A DNA stretch of 64,000 bases from positions 59,071-123,070 of the forward strand of contig NZ_JAKLSQ010000019.1 in assembly GCF_022014495.1 (NCBI RefSeq), in the 5' to 3' direction. Below, piece after piece: positions 17,407 through 26,614 of the stretch. The first letter of the stretch is position 1. Every line of letters starts with the position of its first letter. The notes beneath the pieces were generated by a model. It searched no databases. It was given only the letters and a program-made list of their open reading frames with translations, and was not told where the DNA came from. This stretch comes from Sandaracinobacteroides sayramensis. Its GTDB lineage: Bacteria; Pseudomonadota; Alphaproteobacteria; Sphingomonadales; Sphingomonadaceae. A program made the translations under genes and the position numbers.

Positions 17407-18731
17407 GCGGCGGTCTTCAGGAAGGACAGGCCGGCCTGCGCAAGAATGTGGGCCTGCTGGGGGTGGTGACGTTCGGCGCCGGGACCGCGATCGGCGTCTC
17501 CATCTTCTCCATCCTGCAGCCGACGGCGGAAATCGCCGGGGCGGGGCTGCTGCTGGCGGTGGGGCTCGCGGCGGTGCCGATGCTGCTGTTCGCCATCACC
17601 TACGCCTATCTCGGCTCCGCCCTGCCGGTGTCGGGCGCTTCCTATGAATGGCCGCGGCGCTTCATCCATCCGATGGCAGGTTTCCTGATCGCCTGGCTGC
17701 GCATCGTCGCCAATGTGGGGGCGCTGACGATATTGGGGCAGGTCTTCACCGGCTATCTCGGTATGGTTGTGCCGCTTCCGGTGAAGCCGACGATGGCGCT
17801 GCTCATCACCCTCGTGTTTTTCCTGAACTATCTGGGCGTGTCGCTGGCGGCCAAGGTGCAGTCCTGGTTGATGGGGCTGCTGCTGCTGGTGCTGGCGATC
17901 TTCGTCGCCACCGGCCTGCCGCATTACGATGCGGCGGTGGCGGGCAATCCCTTCGGCGAGGACAGCCTCACCGTGCTGGCGGCGGTGCCGCTGATGATCA
18001 GCCTGTTCCTGGGGATCGAGGCGGCGGTGGAAATCGGCGAGGAGGTGCGCAACCCCGGCCGCAACATTCCGCTGGGCATCGCGCTCGCCATCCTGCTGTC
18101 GGCGCTGGTCTACGCGCTGGTGGCGGCGACGGCGCTGGGGCTTGCCGGCCCCGACACGCTCGCCGCCAGCGAGGCGCCGCTTCTGGACGCCGCGAAGATC
18201 TCGCTCGGGGATGTGGCCGTGCCGCTGATCGTCGGCGCCGCCTGCGTTTCCATCCTGAAATCGATGAACGCGGCGGCGCTGGTGTTTTCGCGCAGCCTGT
18301 TCGCCATGGGCCGCAACGGCGCCCTGCCGCACGCGCTGGGGGTTATCCACCCGCGCTTCGGCACGCCGCACCGGGCCATCCTGCTGGGCTATGTCTGCGC
18401 CATGTCCGGGCTGCTGCTGCCGCCCAGCCTGATCTTCCTGCTGCTGGCGGTGAACGTGCCGACCATGCTGAAATATATGGCCTGCGCCTGGTCGGCGACG
18501 GTGGTCGCCCGCCGCCATCCGGAAATCCACGCCCGCTCGCGGGTTCGGATTTCCCCGCCCGTGGTCACCGCCGTGGGGCTGGTGGCGATGGCGGCGGCGC
18601 TGCTGATCATCCTGTTCGGGCTGGAAGCCGACGCCCGCCCCTATCTGCTGGTGGGCGGCTGGCTGCTGCTGGGCATCGCCTATTGGGTGGTGCGGCAGAA
18701 ATGGCTGGCCCGCGCCTGGGACCGCACTTGA
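17403..18731 (+). CDS. APC-family amino acid permease
   Basis: Inner-membrane protein of 442 residues with about twelve hydrophobic helices. The first helix carries the APC glycine motif (GTAIGVSIFSI), and the protein has no signal peptide, as expected for the family. The start overlaps the S10 stop codon (ATGA, 17403-17406). Position after the amidohydrolase and peptidase suggests import of the released amino acid or small amide into the cytoplasm. Substrate specificity cannot be read from the sequence. It is the last gene of this operon; the next gene has its own promoter dyad. Confidence 0.9.
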   Translation: MSGGLQEGQAGLRKNVGLLGVVTFGAGTAIGVSIFSILQPTAEIAGAGLLLAVGLAAVPMLLFAITYAYLGSALPVSGASYEWPRRFIHPMAGFLIAWLRIVANVGALTILGQVFTGYLGMVVPLPVKPTMALLITLVFFLNYLGVSLAAKVQSWLMGLLLLVLAIFVATGLPHYDAAVAGNPFGEDSLTVLAAVPLMISLFLGIEAAVEIGEEVRNPGRNIPLGIALAILLSALVYALVAATALGLAGPDTLAASEAPLLDAAKISLGDVAVPLIVGAACVSILKSMNAAALVFSRSLFAMGRNGALPHALGVIHPRFGTPHRAILLGYVCAMSGLLLPPSLIFLLLAVNVPTMLKYMACAWSATVVARRHPEIHARSRVRISPPVVTAVGLVAMAAALLIILFGLEADARPYLLVGGWLLLGIAYWVVRQKWLARAWDRT

Positions 18732-18749
18732 GGCCCCGCTTTCGGGCAA

Positions 18750-18815
18750 ATTATGCGCGCGGCGGGCTTTCGGCCGCAAGTTCGCATAATCTCTTCGCGC
18801 TGGCGGGGATAATCA
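18750..18815 (+). promoter_or_regulatory. conserved dyad plus -10 promoter, copy B
   Basis: Perfect arms ATTATGCG (18750-18757) and CGCATAAT (18783-18790) are separated by 25 nt. A TAATCA hexamer (18810-18815) starts 20 nt beyond the right arm. A smaller GCGGC/GCCGC pair lies between the arms. It drives the aminotransferase gene, whose ATG is about 30 nt further on. Geometry is identical to copies A and C. Confidence 0.7.
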
Positions 18816-18846
18816 GGACGCAACCAAGCCAAGCGAGCGCCAGATC

Positions 18847-20034
18847 ATGTTGACTGCGGGGACAGGAGTTCAGGACAGCTACGCCCAGTGGGTGCGCCGC
18901 GCGCTGGCGATGGCGCGCGCCCGGCCGGGGGACACGGTGTCGCTGTTCGAAAGCTCGGTGCCGGAACCGCGCGAGCTGCTGCGGCAGACGGTGGTGCGGG
19001 CGATGGAGCCCCGGCTTTCCCCCTTCTACGCCAGCGCCTTCGGCGGCGGGAACCCCTTCGTGCTGGAGAAGCTCGCCGAGCGCCATGGCGTCTCGCCGGA
19101 GCAGGTGCTGGGCACCACCGGGGCGACCGGCGCGCTTTCGCTCCTCTACCGCACCTTCGCCCGGCGCGGCGACCATATATTGGTGGAAACCCCCGGCTTC
19201 GACCTGTTCGAGACCATCGGCGCCGGCCTCGGGCTGGAGTTCGGCCATTTCGAGCGCGGCGGGCCGGATTACACGATCGACGTGGCCGCCGTCGAAGCGA
19301 AGCTCCGGGCGGAAACGCGGCTGATCGTGCTGTCGGACCTGCACAACCCGACCGGGATGCTGCTCGATCGCGGCGTGCTGGCCGAGCTTGCGCGGATGGC
19401 CGAACGGCGCGGCGTGCTGCTGGTGGTGGACGAGGTCTATGGCGATTACGCGCCCGCCGCCCTGCGCCCGGCGCCGGCCTCGACGCTTTCCCCGGCGGTG
19501 GTCAGCGTGTCCAGCCTCACCAAAATCTTCGGGCTGGCGGCGCTGCGCTGCGGCTGGATCGTCGGCGCGCGCGAGGTGGTGGCCGCCGCGCGGGACTTCG
19601 CCGCGCGGATCGAATTCGGCATGTCCACCCTGTCGCACAGCATAGCGGCGCATGTGCTGGAAGACCCGGTGCCGTTCCGTTCCTATGCCGAAGCCTATAT
19701 CGGCCAGTGCCGCCCGATCTTCGATTCCTGGTTCGAGGCGATGGCGGCCGAGGGGCTCGTCGGCGGCCTCCTCCCCGCCTCCGGCTGCATCTGCTTCCCG
19801 CGCCTGCCCGGAATCGCCGATACGCTGGCCTTTTCCAACTGGCTGGTGGAAAGGCATGGCGTGATCGTCGCCCCCGGCGAGTATTTCGGCGCGCCGGGCC
19901 ATGTCCGCATCGGCTTCTGCCTGGACGAGAAGCCGCTGGTCGCCGGCCTCTCGGCGCTTGCCGAGGGCCTGCGCCAGTTCGGGGCGGGCGAGAACCGAAT
20001 TCCCATGGGCGCGGCAGGCTCGATTGCGCGATAG
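18847..20034 (+). CDS. PLP-dependent class I/II aminotransferase
   Basis: A 395-residue fold-type I enzyme. The PLP lysine is Lys226 in SSLTKIFGLAALRCGW, preceded by the DLHNPTG and VVDEVYGDY motifs. The sequence differs clearly from the tyrosine-operon aminotransferase at 6.8 kb, being nearer to the broad AAT-I/valine-pyruvate type group. It sits alone between two copies of the dyad promoter, after the permease operon and before the TBDR operon. It probably deaminates an amino acid released by the peptidases of this region. The donor is unknown. Confidence 0.88.
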   Translation: MLTAGTGVQDSYAQWVRRALAMARARPGDTVSLFESSVPEPRELLRQTVVRAMEPRLSPFYASAFGGGNPFVLEKLAERHGVSPEQVLGTTGATGALSLLYRTFARRGDHILVETPGFDLFETIGAGLGLEFGHFERGGPDYTIDVAAVEAKLRAETRLIVLSDLHNPTGMLLDRGVLAELARMAERRGVLLVVDEVYGDYAPAALRPAPASTLSPAVVSVSSLTKIFGLAALRCGWIVGAREVVAAARDFAARIEFGMSTLSHSIAAHVLEDPVPFRSYAEAYIGQCRPIFDSWFEAMAAEGLVGGLLPASGCICFPRLPGIADTLAFSNWLVERHGVIVAPGEYFGAPGHVRIGFCLDEKPLVAGLSALAEGLRQFGAGENRIPMGAAGSIAR

Positions 20035-20100
20035 TTTATGCGCGACCATGCCCAACACAGCGAAAATCGCATAAATATGGCGGTTCTCCAGAGCTAATCT
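20035..20100 (+). promoter_or_regulatory. conserved dyad plus -10 promoter, copy C
   Basis: Perfect arms TTTATGCG (20035-20042) and CGCATAAA (20068-20075) are separated by 25 nt. A TAATCT hexamer (20095-20100) starts 20 nt beyond the right arm. The left arm begins at the first base after the aminotransferase stop codon. It should drive the TBDR operon, leaving a 5' leader of about 155 nt. That leader begins with a small CGGTC/GACCG hairpin (20107-20128). Confidence 0.7.
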
Positions 20101-20263
20101 TCGCAACGGTCCTAAGGGGGGCTGACCGCATCCTTCAACCATCGCCCCGAAGAGGGTGGACGAGACGGATCGCTGGCTCAGGCAAGGCAACGGACGGATC
20201 GACGCGGCCGCCCCGAAGGGCGGGCGCGGCGAGAGAAGAACGATCAGTGGAGGTTCAGAGCAG

Positions 20264-22516
20264 ATGACAAAGGTGAAGCTGGCATTTTCCGTTTCCGCAT
20301 GGGCGCTGGCTCTTGCGCCGCTGGCGCCGGCGATGGCCCAGGGCGCGCCGTCGATCGACGAGGGCGACATCGTCGTGACGGCGCAGAAGCGCGAGCAGCG
20401 GCTGCTGGACGTTCCGGTTTCGATCACCGCCGTCACCTCCGAGGCGCTCACCACCCAGGCGATGAACCGCATGTCGGACTTCTACGACCGGGTGCCGGGC
20501 CTGCAATATGCCGGGCAGCGGGTGTCCTTCCTGTCGCTGCGCGGCATCACCTCGGGCGGCGCCACCAGCCCGACGGTCGCTCTTCTCATCGACGATGTGC
20601 AGTTCGGCGGCTCCACCACTGTGGGCAATCCGCCGCTCCCTGATTTCGACGCCAGCGCCATCAGCCGGGTGGAAGTGCTGCGCGGCCCGCAGGGCACGCT
20701 CTACGGCGCTTCCAGCCTGGGCGGGCTCATCAAATATGTGCTGCGGGAGCCGAGCACAGACGAATTCTCCGGCCGGCTGGAAGCGGGCGGGACCACGGTT
20801 TCCGGCGGCGGGCAGGGCTATTCGCTGCGCGGTTCGATGAACGTGCCGCTGACGGACTGGCTGGCTGTCGCCGGGAGCGCCTTCTACCGCGAGGACGCGC
20901 CCTATCTCGACAACGCGCACCCGAACGCGCTGAAGGAAACCAACGTCAACACCCGCAAGGTGTGGGGCTTCCGCGCCGCAGCGCTTGCGAGGCCGACGGA
21001 GGCGCTGACGATCAACCTCTCGGCCCTGCGGCAGAAGATGGATGCGGTGAACAGCGACCTCGCCATCACTTCGGCCGGAGTGCCCGTCTGCAACGCCTGC
21101 ACGCCCGCCACCAGGCCCGGCGCCGCGACCGCGCCGACGACCTTCGAGCCCGTCTACGGCGATCTCACCATCTACGCGCTGGATTCCTACAACGAGGCCA
21201 CGTTCGCGCAATATTCCGGCCGGGTGGAATATGATTTCGGCGCCGCCGCCCTTACCTCCATCACCGCCTGGAGCAAGGTCGACAATGTTATCAGCAACGA
21301 TGTGACGACGACCTTCCCCTTCCTGCCTCCGGCCTTTTCCGGGCCGGCCGGCTCGGCCGTGCAGATCGCCGACGCCGGCAATACCCGCAAATTCTCGCAG
21401 GAATTGCGGCTGGCGGGCGACACCCCATGGTTCAGCTGGCTTCTGGGCGGCTTCTACACGGTGGAGCATTCCTCCACCGACCAGACGCTGTTCCTGCTGG
21501 ACGCGGGCGGTTCGCTCATCAACACGCCCTACGCCGCCACCGGTCCGGGCAGCTACCGCGAGCATGCGGCCTTCGCCGACATCACATGGCATGTCACCGA
21601 GAAGCTCGACGTGCAGCTCGGCGGCCGGCTTTCCGGCAACAAGCAGGAGCGCGCCTCCGTCTACGTGGTCGATCCGATCGCCGCGCGCTTCTTCGGCCCT
21701 TCGCGCAGCGTCAGCGCCACCTCCAGCGACAGCGCCTTCACCTGGCTCGTCTCGCCCAGCTACAAGTTCAGCGACGACATCATGGCCTATATCCGGATCG
21801 CCAGCGGCTATCGCCCAGGCGGCGCGAACATCGGTTCGGTTTCCGCCAACGCCACCTTCGGCCCCGACCGGGTGGTGAACTATGAACTGGGCTTCAAGGG
21901 GCGGGTGCTTCCGGCCCTCACCCTGACGGCGGCGGCCTTCCAGATCGACTGGGAGGACATCCAGCTCCAGGGCACCGACAGCTCCAACCTTACCTATATC
22001 GGCAATGGCGGCAAGGCGCGCAGCCGGGGCCTGGAGGTGCAGGGCACGATCACGCCCTGGACCGGGATGTCGATCGACGGCAATTTCACCGTGACGGAGG
22101 CGGTGCTGACCGAGGACCTGCCGGCGCTGGGCGCCTCCAGCCTGGTGGGCAAGAAGGGGGACAGGCTGCCCTTCTCCGCCAAGTTCACCACCAGCGTCTC
22201 GGCGCAGCAGGGCTTCGACCTTTCCGACCGGCTCACCGCGACACTGGGCGGGACCTTCACGCATCTGGGCGAGCGGGCGGCCGCCTTCAACGTCGCCACC
22301 GGAACCCGCCCGCGGATCCTGATCCCCTCCTATTCCACCGTCAGCCTGCAGGGCGGTCTGACGCTGGACGCGGCGTGGAGCGCGACCCTGTTCGTGCGCA
22401 ACCTGTTCGACGAGCGGGGCATTTCCGTTGCGCAGAACCGCAACGGCGTGAACGTGCCGACGGCGCTGTTCATCCAGCCGCGCACCTTCGGGCTTACGCT
22501 CGCCCGCAACTTCTGA
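20264..22516 (+). CDS. TonB-dependent receptor of the proposed peptide regulon
   Basis: Outer-membrane receptor of 750 residues. The signal peptide (ALAPLAPAMAQG) is followed by a TonB box (DIVVTAQKR) and a plug with VEVLRGPQGTLYGASSLGG. The barrel ends with the expected terminal aromatic (LARNF). The ATG at 20264 is chosen because it opens the signal peptide behind a GGAGG stretch; the open frame further up has no signal. It is followed by two exported peptidases, which points to a peptide-like substrate instead of a siderophore. It has no N-terminal signalling domain, and the AsnC/Lrp-type dyad upstream is the likely control. Confidence 0.9.
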   Translation: MTKVKLAFSVSAWALALAPLAPAMAQGAPSIDEGDIVVTAQKREQRLLDVPVSITAVTSEALTTQAMNRMSDFYDRVPGLQYAGQRVSFLSLRGITSGGATSPTVALLIDDVQFGGSTTVGNPPLPDFDASAISRVEVLRGPQGTLYGASSLGGLIKYVLREPSTDEFSGRLEAGGTTVSGGGQGYSLRGSMNVPLTDWLAVAGSAFYREDAPYLDNAHPNALKETNVNTRKVWGFRAAALARPTEALTINLSALRQKMDAVNSDLAITSAGVPVCNACTPATRPGAATAPTTFEPVYGDLTIYALDSYNEATFAQYSGRVEYDFGAAALTSITAWSKVDNVISNDVTTTFPFLPPAFSGPAGSAVQIADAGNTRKFSQELRLAGDTPWFSWLLGGFYTVEHSSTDQTLFLLDAGGSLINTPYAATGPGSYREHAAFADITWHVTEKLDVQLGGRLSGNKQERASVYVVDPIAARFFGPSRSVSATSSDSAFTWLVSPSYKFSDDIMAYIRIASGYRPGGANIGSVSANATFGPDRVVNYELGFKGRVLPALTLTAAAFQIDWEDIQLQGTDSSNLTYIGNGGKARSRGLEVQGTITPWTGMSIDGNFTVTEAVLTEDLPALGASSLVGKKGDRLPFSAKFTTSVSAQQGFDLSDRLTATLGGTFTHLGERAAAFNVATGTRPRILIPSYSTVSLQGGLTLDAAWSATLFVRNLFDERGISVAQNRNGVNVPTALFIQPRTFGLTLARNF

Positions 22517-22580
22517 GCAGGATCATGGGCCGGCCGCCGCGCCGGCCCATAGCCCCGCGACGCCCGCGAAAGAGCCGCCG

Positions 22581-24323
22581 ATGAACCGCACCCTGAAAGC
22601 CTTCACCCTGCTGGCGCTGGTTCCGCTGCAACCGGCGCTCGCCGCCGAGCGGACGCTGGCGCTGACGCTCGCCCCGGAAGGCCGGGCGCAGGTGGAAACG
22701 CTGATCGTCTCCATGGCCTTCGGCGGCGTCGGCGCCAAGGCGGGGGAACCCTTGCTGCAACTGCCGCTCGTCGCCAGCAATGTCGATACGGTTGCGACGA
22801 CGCTCACCGGGCTGGAGGCAAGGGACGATCTCGGCCCGCTGCCGCTGTCGGCGCGAAACATCGACCTGCCCGAGGAGAATGCGCGCGACGCGGTTGCCGG
22901 CGGGCCGTCGCGGCAATGGCTGGCGGGGCGGGGCACGCAAGGCGCGATCCATGTGCGCTATGCGGTTCCGGCGCACGCGACGCTGCCGCCGCGCGGGCCG
23001 GCGCCGCCCTTTGCCTTTTCGAACGACGGGGGCGCCACCTCGGCCGCCGGGCATGTGTTCCTGCTGCTGCCGCCCGGGGCCGGGCGCTACCGCGCCACGA
23101 TCGACTGGGACTTGTCCGCCGCGCCGGCCGGAAGCCGGGGGATCAGTTCTCTCGGCGAAGGGCGCGTGCAGTCGTCCGAGCCGCTCAGCCCCTCCGAACT
23201 GCGCATGGGTTTCTACATGGGCGGCCCGATCGGCGCCTGGCCGGCCACGCCGCCGCGAAGCGGCTTCTTTTCCGCCTGGCAGGGATCGCCCCCCTTCGAC
23301 GCCGAAGAGCTGATGCAATGGACGGGCCGCCTGCACGCGCATTACGCCCGCTTCTTCCGCCAGGCCGAGCCGCCGCCCTATGGCGTTTTCCTGCGCTACA
23401 ATCCGGTGAACGCCGGCGGCGGAGTCGGGCTGCACCACAGCTTCGTCACCACCTTCGGCAAGCCCGGCGGACAGGGCAGCGACCCGCAGGAGCTGAAATT
23501 CACCCTGGCGCATGAGATGTTCCACACCTTCCAGCCGTTTCTGGACGAGCCGGGAGGGCTGGCCTCCTCCTGGTTCGGGGAAGGGCTTGCCACCTTCTAC
23601 CAGTCGCGGCTGCCGCTGAAGTTCGGGATGGTGACGCCGGACGATTTCCTCGCCGACATCAACAGCACGGCGGGCCGCTATTACACCAGCGTGATGGCAA
23701 GGGTGCCGAACAGCGAGATCGCCAGCCGCTTCTGGGCGGATACCCGAATCCGCACCCTGCCCTACGACCGGGGCATGCTCTACTTCGCCACGGTGGAGGA
23801 GGCCGTGCGCGCGGCTTCGGGCGGCAAGCGCTCGCTCGACGATCTGACGCTGGAAATGCTGGCGCAGCACCATTCCGGCGCGAAGCTGACGCCGGACAGT
23901 TGGGAAGCGCTGCTGCGGCGCGAGGTGGGCGAGGCGGAGGCCCTGCGCTTCCGCGCCTTTCTGCAGGGCGAAATGCCGATTCCCGGCCATGCGGCCTTCG
24001 GCCCCTGTTTCCGGCGGACGACGAAGCCGCTCCGACGCTATGAACTGGGCTTCGATTCCGCTGTTCTCGCCGAGCCGAGCCGCATCGTGCGCGGGCTCGT
24101 TCCCGGATCGGCGGCGGCGCGCGCCGGGCTTCGCGACGGCGACGAGATCGTCGCCCCCGTTCCGCAGGACGCGATTCAGGGCGACCAGCAGGCGCGGCTG
24201 CACTTGCAGATCCGGCGTGCGGAGCGAAGCTTTCCGCTTAGCTACCTGCCGCGCGGCGAAACCGTGGAGGCGATCCAGTGGGAGCGCGTGCCGGGATTTT
24301 CGGGCACGGACTGCGCGCTTTGA
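22581..24323 (+). CDS. exported HExxH metallopeptidase with PDZ domain (M61-like)
   Basis: A 580-residue protein with a signal peptide (QPALAAER). The zinc site is His311-Glu312...His315 (AHEMFHTF) with the third ligand Glu334 in WFGEGLATFY, the gluzincin pattern. Residues of about 485-550 resemble a PDZ domain (IVRGLVPGSAAARAGLRDGDEI). The layout of N-terminal beta domain, catalytic domain and PDZ matches the M61 glycyl-aminopeptidase group, but the match is partial and the family name is tentative. It lies 64 nt after the TBDR and 29 nt before a second S10 peptidase, so it probably acts on the imported compound in the periplasm. Confidence 0.8.
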   Translation: MNRTLKAFTLLALVPLQPALAAERTLALTLAPEGRAQVETLIVSMAFGGVGAKAGEPLLQLPLVASNVDTVATTLTGLEARDDLGPLPLSARNIDLPEENARDAVAGGPSRQWLAGRGTQGAIHVRYAVPAHATLPPRGPAPPFAFSNDGGATSAAGHVFLLLPPGAGRYRATIDWDLSAAPAGSRGISSLGEGRVQSSEPLSPSELRMGFYMGGPIGAWPATPPRSGFFSAWQGSPPFDAEELMQWTGRLHAHYARFFRQAEPPPYGVFLRYNPVNAGGGVGLHHSFVTTFGKPGGQGSDPQELKFTLAHEMFHTFQPFLDEPGGLASSWFGEGLATFYQSRLPLKFGMVTPDDFLADINSTAGRYYTSVMARVPNSEIASRFWADTRIRTLPYDRGMLYFATVEEAVRAASGGKRSLDDLTLEMLAQHHSGAKLTPDSWEALLRREVGEAEALRFRAFLQGEMPIPGHAAFGPCFRRTTKPLRRYELGFDSAVLAEPSRIVRGLVPGSAAARAGLRDGDEIVAPVPQDAIQGDQQARLHLQIRRAERSFPLSYLPRGETVEAIQWERVPGFSGTDCAL

Positions 24324-24352
24324 GGGCAAGGCTGTCGTCAAGTGGAGGCTGT

Positions 24353-25846
24353 ATGAACCGGACTGCGATTTTCCTGCCGATGGCGCTTGCCCTGCTGGCC
24401 GCCACCGCCCTTCCGGCCATGGCGCAGAACGCGCCGGGCAAGGCTTTCGAGCAGCCGGTGAACATGGCGCCGGCCGTCACCCGGCACAAAGGCGAATTCG
24501 GCGGGCAGAAGCTTCGCTACACCGCGACGGTCGAAAGCCTTCCGGTCCGGCTCGCGTCCGGCGAGAGCGCCAATGTCGGCAGCTTCACCTACACCCGCGA
24601 CGGAGTGGATGCGGCGAAGCGGCCGGTGATGTTCCTGTTCAACGGCGGCCCCATCACCCCTTCGCTCTATGTGCATGTGGGCGGGATCGGCCCGAAGCGC
24701 GTGGCCTTTCCCGACGATGTGAAAGCGCCGCCCTCCACTTTCCGGCTGGTCGACAACCTGCATTCGCCGCTCGATGTCGTGGATCTGGTCTTCGTCGATC
24801 CGGCTTCCACCGGCTTCAGCCGCGTGGACCATGGCACGAAGCCGGCGGACTTCTTCTCGAACAGGCAGGACGCGGCGCAGTTCGTCGCCTTCATCCGCGC
24901 CTGGCAGAAGCGCCATGGCCGCGAAAAGTCTCCGGTGCATCTGTTCGGGGAAAGCTATGGCACGCACCGGGTGGCGGAAATCGCCGCGCAGGTCGCGGCC
25001 GATCCGGACCCGATCCCGCTGGCCGGCATCTTCGCTTATGGGCAGGCGATCAATGTCGTCGAATGGTCGCAGCGCCCGGCGAACATCATCAGCTATGTCG
25101 CCTCCCTGCCGACGATCGCCGCGACGGGCTGGTTCCATGGCAAGGTGGACCGCAAAGGGCGTTCGGTCGAGCAGTTCATCGCCGAGGCCTCGGCCTGGGG
25201 CGAAGGCCCTTATCTGACGGCGCTCTACCAGGGGGCCGCCCTCCCCGAAGCCGCCCGGCGGGAGATCGCCGGAAAGCTGGAGGGCTACAGCGGCATTCCG
25301 GCCGACTGGTATCTCGCCCATGACCTCAGGATCACCAAGGAGCAGTATCGCGTCGAACTGCTGAAAGCCGACCGGCGGATTCTGGGGCAGCTCGATGCCC
25401 GCTACACGGCGCCGATCGCCGATGCGGGCGGAGCGCAGGACCCGTCCGGCGTGATCGTGGAGGCGGTGCAAAGCCATTTCCGCACCTATCTGCAGCGCGA
25501 CCTCGGCGTGCAAAATGTGGACGCCTATCTGACCGGCTCGCCCGTCGGCGGCATGCGGGCCTGGGATTGGGGCGGGACCGGCGCCGGCCCCTTTGCGGAC
25601 TGGCCCTATCACCGCGGGCTGGTGGAGTGGATGGGCAAAAACCCAAAGGCCCGCCTCGTGGTCGGCAACGGCTATTTCGACACGCTGACGACCCTTGGCG
25701 GGGCGGAACTGCTGGTCAATCAGGCCGGGTTCGATCGCGACCGCGTTTCGCTGCGCTACTACGATGGCGGTCACATGGGCTATTCGGTGGACGCCGTGGC
25801 GAAGCAGATCGGAGACGATATCCGCGCGCTGGTGCGCGCGGACTGA
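24353..25846 (+). CDS. S10 serine carboxypeptidase-like peptidase, exported (second copy)
   Basis: A 497-residue alpha/beta-hydrolase with a signal peptide (ALPAMAQN). The nucleophile is Ser201 in FGESYGTHR; the Asp and His of the triad lie in GNGYFDTLTT and DGGHMGYS. The oxyanion motif is NGGPITPS, differing from the usual NGGPGSS of the first copy. The start follows GTGGAGG. The two S10 proteins share family and export but are divergent, so they probably take different substrates. The gene ends the TBDR operon and is convergent with a minus-strand gene 29 nt away. Confidence 0.9.
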   Translation: MNRTAIFLPMALALLAATALPAMAQNAPGKAFEQPVNMAPAVTRHKGEFGGQKLRYTATVESLPVRLASGESANVGSFTYTRDGVDAAKRPVMFLFNGGPITPSLYVHVGGIGPKRVAFPDDVKAPPSTFRLVDNLHSPLDVVDLVFVDPASTGFSRVDHGTKPADFFSNRQDAAQFVAFIRAWQKRHGREKSPVHLFGESYGTHRVAEIAAQVAADPDPIPLAGIFAYGQAINVVEWSQRPANIISYVASLPTIAATGWFHGKVDRKGRSVEQFIAEASAWGEGPYLTALYQGAALPEAARREIAGKLEGYSGIPADWYLAHDLRITKEQYRVELLKADRRILGQLDARYTAPIADAGGAQDPSGVIVEAVQSHFRTYLQRDLGVQNVDAYLTGSPVGGMRAWDWGGTGAGPFADWPYHRGLVEWMGKNPKARLVVGNGYFDTLTTLGGAELLVNQAGFDRDRVSLRYYDGGHMGYSVDAVAKQIGDDIRALVRAD

Positions 25847-25875
25847 CGCCGGCCCTGGCTTAGACCGGCCCCGGG

Positions 25876-26358
25876 CTAGAAGCGCCGGGAGGAGGAGGGG
25901 TCGTAGGGGTTGCAGGTCCCCGAGAAATGCCCGGTCTTACCGTGGATCTTCATGAAGCCGGTCACCCGATCGATGCGCAGCTTCGGACTGTTCATCGGGC
26001 CGGTGCTGACGGAGCCGCTGATCTCGGCCTCGGTCACGTTCAGGTTCCTGATCTCCAGCCAGCCGCCGTCGCTGCGGTTGCGGATGGGCGGCATCAGCGC
26101 CGACGGCATCTGGATTCGGCCGCTGGTGGGGGAGGCGATTTCCACCCGGGTCTGGTCGGAGAAGTCCACCAGCTTGTCGGTTATGACGGTGCCGGTCGTG
26201 GTCTTGCCGTCCTTCGTCACCGTCGCGGTGGTCACTTCGTCCGACTCGGTCGTGCCCCCGCCCGCACACACCAGCGACAGCGGCTGGAAATCGTCGGCAG
26301 CAGCCGGAGAAGCCGCGACCAGCGCGGCGGCGAACAGCAGAAGCGAAGAGCGTTCCAT
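25876..26358 (-). CDS. small secreted protein of unknown function
   Basis: A 160-residue protein with a clear signal peptide (LVAASPAAADD). The mature part is Thr/Ser-rich, beta-like, with two cysteines (LVCAGGG near the N-terminus and GTCNPY near the C-terminus) that could form a disulphide. I do not recognise the family. It may be expressed from its own promoter in the 256-nt gap upstream (26359-26614), which is AT-rich but shows no clear motif. Nothing ties it to the methyltransferase beyond orientation. Confidence 0.65.
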   Translation of the reverse strand: MERSSLLLFAAALVAASPAAADDFQPLSLVCAGGGTTESDEVTTATVTKDGKTTTGTVITDKLVDFSDQTRVEIASPTSGRIQMPSALMPPIRNRSDGGWLEIRNLNVTEAEISGSVSTGPMNSPKLRIDRVTGFMKIHGKTGHFSGTCNPYDPSSSRRF

Positions 26359-26614
26359 GAGCCGGCCCCTGCCCCGCGCCCGGACCGCCCGTCAATCCGA
26401 AGCTGACGGGCGGCAGCGGCCGGACTGGCGGCCGGGCGCCAATTCCACTGCCCGCGCGTCGCTCCATGCCCCCGGAATGCGACCATTCAGGCTGAAATAT
26501 CAGCGGGTTATTTTTCGAGTTTCATATTCCCGCCGCCGTTTCGGCAATCGGCCAAATAATGCGCCCCGGCGTCAGGCCCGCCCGACCGGCCGCGCGCCAT
26601 CTACCGCTTTCCCC

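Noticed and set aside
26545..26570. AATAATGCGCC element as another copy of the dyad
   Set aside because: Only one arm matches; no partner 25 nt away on either strand.
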